DNA from: Rubrivivax sp.
GTDB taxonomy: Bacteria > Pseudomonadota > Gammaproteobacteria > Burkholderiales > Burkholderiaceae_C
Assembly: GCA_030653385.1 (NCBI GenBank)
Contig: JAURZM010000079.1
Location: 62,001 to 126,000 of the forward strand
DNA length: 64,000 nucleotides
Reading direction: 5' to 3'
The translations under genes were made by a program, and so were the position numbers. Numbering within the stretch: position 1 is the first letter of the stretch; the number at the start of each line of letters is the position of its first letter. The notes under the pieces are model-generated. The model searched no databases and was not told the origin of the DNA. It saw nothing but the letters and a program-made list of their open reading frames with translations. Positions 61,529 through 64,000 of this stretch are shown in pieces.

Positions 61529-61932
61529 AGGCCCCGTCCTGCCCGCCGTTTGCCCTGTTGGCGCTGATGACCCTGGTGGGCTGCGCCAGCCCGCCCGAAG
61601 CCACACCGCCGCCGCCACTCAGCGGCCTGGCGGAACTGATGGAGCGGCCCGCCGAACGGGCCCTGATCGAAGGCATTCGCGCCTACGACGACGGCCAGTA
61701 CCCGCAGGCCGAAGCCGCCTTGCGCAAGGCCCTGGACAGCGGCCTGGCCAGCGCCCGCGACCGCGCCAGCGCGCACAAGTTGCTGGCCTTCATCACCTGC
61801 ACCAGCGAACGCCTGGCCGACTGCGAAGCGGCCTTCCGCGCCGCCCTGGCCGCCGACCCGACATTTGCCCTGAACCGCTCGGAAGCCGGCCACCCGCTGT
61901 GGGGCCCCGTCTACCGCAAGGTCGTGCCCTGA
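61525..61932 (+). CDS. small TPR-like lipoprotein (TssQ-like)
   Basis: A 135-residue lipoprotein: signal FALLALMTLVGC gives lipidated Cys at about residue 20. The mature part has TPR-like helices (LIEGIRAYDDGQYPQAEAALRKALDSG and CEAAFRAALAADPTFALN). It resembles the TssQ-type lipoproteins associated with type VI secretion in Burkholderiales, but no other T6SS gene is in the window. ATG 61525 overlaps the kinase stop, so the two are co-translated and probably act together at the envelope. Confidence 0.78.
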   Translation: MKAPSCPPFALLALMTLVGCASPPEATPPPPLSGLAELMERPAERALIEGIRAYDDGQYPQAEAALRKALDSGLASARDRASAHKLLAFITCTSERLADCEAAFRAALAADPTFALNRSEAGHPLWGPVYRKVVP

Positions 61933-61952
61933 GTCAGGCCGGGGGCAGCCGG

Positions 61953-61958
61953 CATAAT
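61953..61958 (+). promoter_or_regulatory. -10 element candidate before ybgC
   Basis: CATAAT (61953-61958), with the ATG at 61969. A start seven bases on would leave a leader of about four bases. No clear -35. The AT-rich hexamer stands out in GC-rich DNA. Confidence 0.35.
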
Positions 61959-61968
61959 TGCCAGGCCG

Positions 61969-62403
61969 ATGACGCAGCCCCCAGCCGCCGATGCCCCCGT
62001 CCTGTTCCAGCACCGCCTGCGGGTGTACTGGGAAGACACCGACGCCGGTGGTGTGGTGTTCTACGCCAACTACCTGAAATTCTTCGAACGTGCACGCACC
62101 GAGTGGCTGCGTGCGCTGGGTGTCGGCCAGCAGGCGCTGCGCGAGGCCACCGGTGCCATCTTCGTCGTCACCGACACGGCCGTGCGTTACCGTGCACCGG
62201 CGCGGCTGGACGACGAACTGCTGATCACGGTGGCGCTGCGTTCGCGCGGCACGGCATCGATGACCATCGTGCAGCAGGCCTGGCGCGATGTGGTGGGCCA
62301 AGGCACGCTGCTGGCCGAAGGCGAGATCCGCATCGGCTGCGTGGACCACGGAACCTTCCGCCCGCGCCGAATCCCGACTGAAGTGACACGGAACATGAAA
62401 TGA
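61969..62403 (+). CDS. ybgC: YbgC acyl-CoA thioesterase of the Tol-Pal operon
   Basis: A 144-residue hotdog thioesterase. The family motif with the catalytic Asp is YWEDTDAGGVVFYANYLKFF, followed by ERARTEWLRALG. YbgC hydrolyses short acyl-CoA or acts near phospholipid synthesis and is the usual first gene of the tol-pal operon. Here it is followed by a 70-bp repeat and tolQ. ATG 61969. Confidence 0.95.
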   Translation: MTQPPAADAPVLFQHRLRVYWEDTDAGGVVFYANYLKFFERARTEWLRALGVGQQALREATGAIFVVTDTAVRYRAPARLDDELLITVALRSRGTASMTIVQQAWRDVVGQGTLLAEGEIRIGCVDHGTFRPRRIPTEVTRNMK

Positions 62404-62408
62404 AACGA

Positions 62409-62478
62409 CCCCAAGCTCACTTCGTTCGCTGCCCCCGAGGGGCGCGTCAGTGCCTTCGGGCGGCCGGGCGTCGCTGAC
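62409..62478 (+). repeat. 70-bp GC-rich repeat, copy A, ending at the tolQ start codon
   Basis: This copy starts CCCCAAGCTCACTTCG and ends TCGCTGAC directly before the tolQ ATG. It aligns without gaps to copy B before tolR with 6 mismatches in 70 bases. The 3' half can fold with GTCAGTG (62446-62452) pairing to CGCTGAC (62472-62478), one G-U pair included. It resembles a repeat type common between genes in Burkholderiales. Confidence 0.85.
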
Positions 62479-63192
62479 ATGACCCAAGACATGTCGATCA
62501 CCGCGCTCATCCTGCAGGCCAGCCTGGTGGTGCAGCTGGTCATGGCCGGGCTGATGGTCACGTCGCTGGCCAGCTGGACCGTCATCTTCGGCAAGCTCTT
62601 CGGCCTGCGCCGGGTGCGGGCCAGCAACGACGAGTTCGAACGTGAATTCTGGTCCGGCCGCAGCCTGACCGATCTGAACACCGCCGTCGGCCAGAAGACA
62701 AACAGCGCGCCGATGGAACGCATCTTTGCCAGCGGCATGCGCGAGTTCCTGAAACTGCGCGAAAAGCGGCTGGACTCGGTCGTGCAGCTTGATGGCGCAC
62801 GGCGTGCCATGCGCGCCAGCTACCAGCGTGAAATGGACGTCATCGAAAGCCACCTCAGCTTCCTGGCCAGCGTGGGTTCGGTCAGCCCCTACGTGGGCCT
62901 GTTCGGCACCGTGTGGGGCATCATGCACGCGTTTGTGGGCCTGTCGAACATGACGCAGGTCACGCTGGCCACCGTGGCGCCGGGCATCGCCGAAGCGCTG
63001 GTGGCCACCGCCATCGGCCTGTTTGCCGCCATCCCGGCAGTGGTGGCCTACAACCGCTTTGCGCGCGACATCGACCGCATCGCGATCCAGCTGGAGACCT
63101 TCATCGAAGAGTTCTCCAACATCCTGCAGCGCAATGCCGGGCAATCCGGTGCCACGACGACTTACGCCGGTCAGCCGGCAGGCAACCGCTGA
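62479..63192 (+). CDS. tolQ: TolQ, inner membrane proton-channel subunit
   Basis: A 237-residue protein of the ExbB/TolQ/MotA family that with TolR uses the proton gradient to energise TolA. Three TM helices: near residues 8-32 (LILQASLVVQLVMAG), about 128-160 (LSFLASVGSVSPYVGLFGTVWGIM) and about 165-190 (TVAPGIAEALVATAIGLFAAIPAVVAYN). These two blocks are the TolQ signatures. No clear Shine-Dalgarno precedes ATG 62479, because the repeat ends right at it. Confidence 0.97.
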   Translation: MTQDMSITALILQASLVVQLVMAGLMVTSLASWTVIFGKLFGLRRVRASNDEFEREFWSGRSLTDLNTAVGQKTNSAPMERIFASGMREFLKLREKRLDSVVQLDGARRAMRASYQREMDVIESHLSFLASVGSVSPYVGLFGTVWGIMHAFVGLSNMTQVTLATVAPGIAEALVATAIGLFAAIPAVVAYNRFARDIDRIAIQLETFIEEFSNILQRNAGQSGATTTYAGQPAGNR

Positions 63193-63202
63193 GATGAATC
63201 TG

Positions 63203-63272
63203 CCCCAGGCTCACTTCGTTCGCGGCCCCAGGGGGGCGCGTCAGCGCCTTCGGGCGGCCGTGCGTCGCTGAC
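63203..63272 (+). repeat. 70-bp GC-rich repeat, copy B, ending at the tolR start codon
   Basis: Starts CCCCAGGCTCACTTCG and ends TCGCTGAC just before the tolR ATG. It pairs GTCAGCG (63240-63246) with CGCTGAC (63266-63272), a perfect 7-bp stem; relative to copy A one stem position changes from G-U to a standard pair, which keeps the stem. Confidence 0.85.
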
Positions 63273-63698
<426 letters not shown>

Positions 63699-63716
63699 CG
63701 CGCGTACCCGCAGCCT

Positions 63717-64000
63717 GTGAGCACCGTCACCCTGCAACACGACAAGCTGCTGCCCCAGCCCGTGGGCGGCAACGCACCCGGCGCGGTGATGGCGCTGGCA
63801 GCCCATGCCGCGCTGCTGCTGGCGCTGACGGTGGGCGTGGACTGGCGCACACACGCACCCGACGTGGTCAGCGCCGAGCTGTGGGCCAGCGTGCCGCAGT
63901 CGGCTGCACCACCACCGGTCGAAGCACCTGCCCCAACCCCAGCACCGGCACCGGCACCCGTGCCTGCCCCGTCCCCACCACCCCCGCCGGTGGCGCGTGC
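63717..64000 (+). CDS. tolA: TolA, envelope-spanning energy transducer (3' partial)
   Basis: The frame opens with GTG at 63717, 18 bases after tolR, and runs to the window edge: STVTLQHDKLLPQPVGGNAP, then a TM helix (AVMALAAHAALLLALTVGV), HAPDVVSAELWASVPQ and a Pro/Ala-rich stretch (PAPAPAPVPAPSPPPP). The cytoplasmic tail, single anchor, AELW segment and Pro/Ala start of the rod match TolA of Burkholderiales. The rod and C-terminal TolB/Pal-interacting domain lie beyond base 64000. Confidence 0.9.
   Translation, partial: MSTVTLQHDKLLPQPVGGNAPGAVMALAAHAALLLALTVGVDWRTHAPDVVSAELWASVPQSAAPPPVEAPAPTPAPAPAPVPAPSPPPPPVAR

Overview
The window is very GC-rich, densely coded chromosomal DNA of a betaproteobacterium. 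Gene content points to Burkholderiales, probably the Rubrivivax/Leptothrix/Ideonella/Roseateles side. The clues are a ribD-ribBX-ribH-nusB block, ybgC-tolQ-tolR-tolA, glyA-nrdR behind a ZTP riboswitch, a PEP-CTERM protein and the CCCC..GAGGGG-type intergenic repeats. This placement is inferred from gene order and family, not from a database search. I see no insertion sequence, prophage, CRISPR array, rRNA or tRNA.

Layout. (1) 1-6219: nitrous oxide reductase accessory operon nosR(partial)-nosD-nosF-nosY-nosL, chained by ATGA overlaps; nosZ is not in the window and is expected left of the edge. (2) 6350-10383: sirB2-like gene, YjgR/HerA-type ATPase, Nudix hydrolase, DUF1499 protein, small membrane protein. 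(3) 10355-12387: a LytS-type histidine kinase and LytTR response regulator directly in front of (4) 12508-32630: a large aryl-polyene-like type II polyketide locus. It has an ACP, a membrane protein, an AMP-ligase/dehydratase fusion, an LpxL-like acyltransferase, a LolA-like carrier, an MMPL exporter, a NodB deacetylase, a methyltransferase, KS+CLF pair 1, a dehydratase, a ketoreductase, three envelope lipoproteins (one antisense), KS+CLF pair 2 and a flavin halogenase-like oxidoreductase; a GT2 glycosyltransferase, a PlsC-type acyltransferase and a MipA-like porin lie on the minus strand. Together these could build, decorate, acylate and export a membrane-anchored polyene pigment.

(5) 32929-46816: mostly housekeeping genes on both strands: PAP2 phosphatase, glnS, DUF3016, FKBP isomerase, DUF808, class V aminotransferase, PEP-CTERM GDSL esterase, YgiQ radical SAM protein, an ABC exporter and ubiD. 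The 439-base gap between the exporter and ubiD holds 11-bp tandem repeats, a chain of hairpins and a 16-bp palindrome. (6) 47066-49917: lytic transglycosylase, then a ZTP riboswitch controlling glyA-nrdR. (7) 50052-54986: a six-gene minor pilin cluster with oversized PilX and PilV. (8) 55008-59640: riboflavin genes (ribD, ribBX, ribH) with nusB and an aminotransferase. (9) 59729-64000: Ser/Thr kinase with PEGA domain, a small TPR-like lipoprotein, ybgC, tolQ, tolR and the start of tolA. Near-identical 70-bp repeats sit directly before tolQ and tolR.

The most interesting items are the duplicated KS/CLF polyene locus with a halogenase-like enzyme, the unexplained structured gap at 44.8-45.3 kb, the repeats that end exactly at start codons, and the ZTP riboswitch with a plausible switching element.
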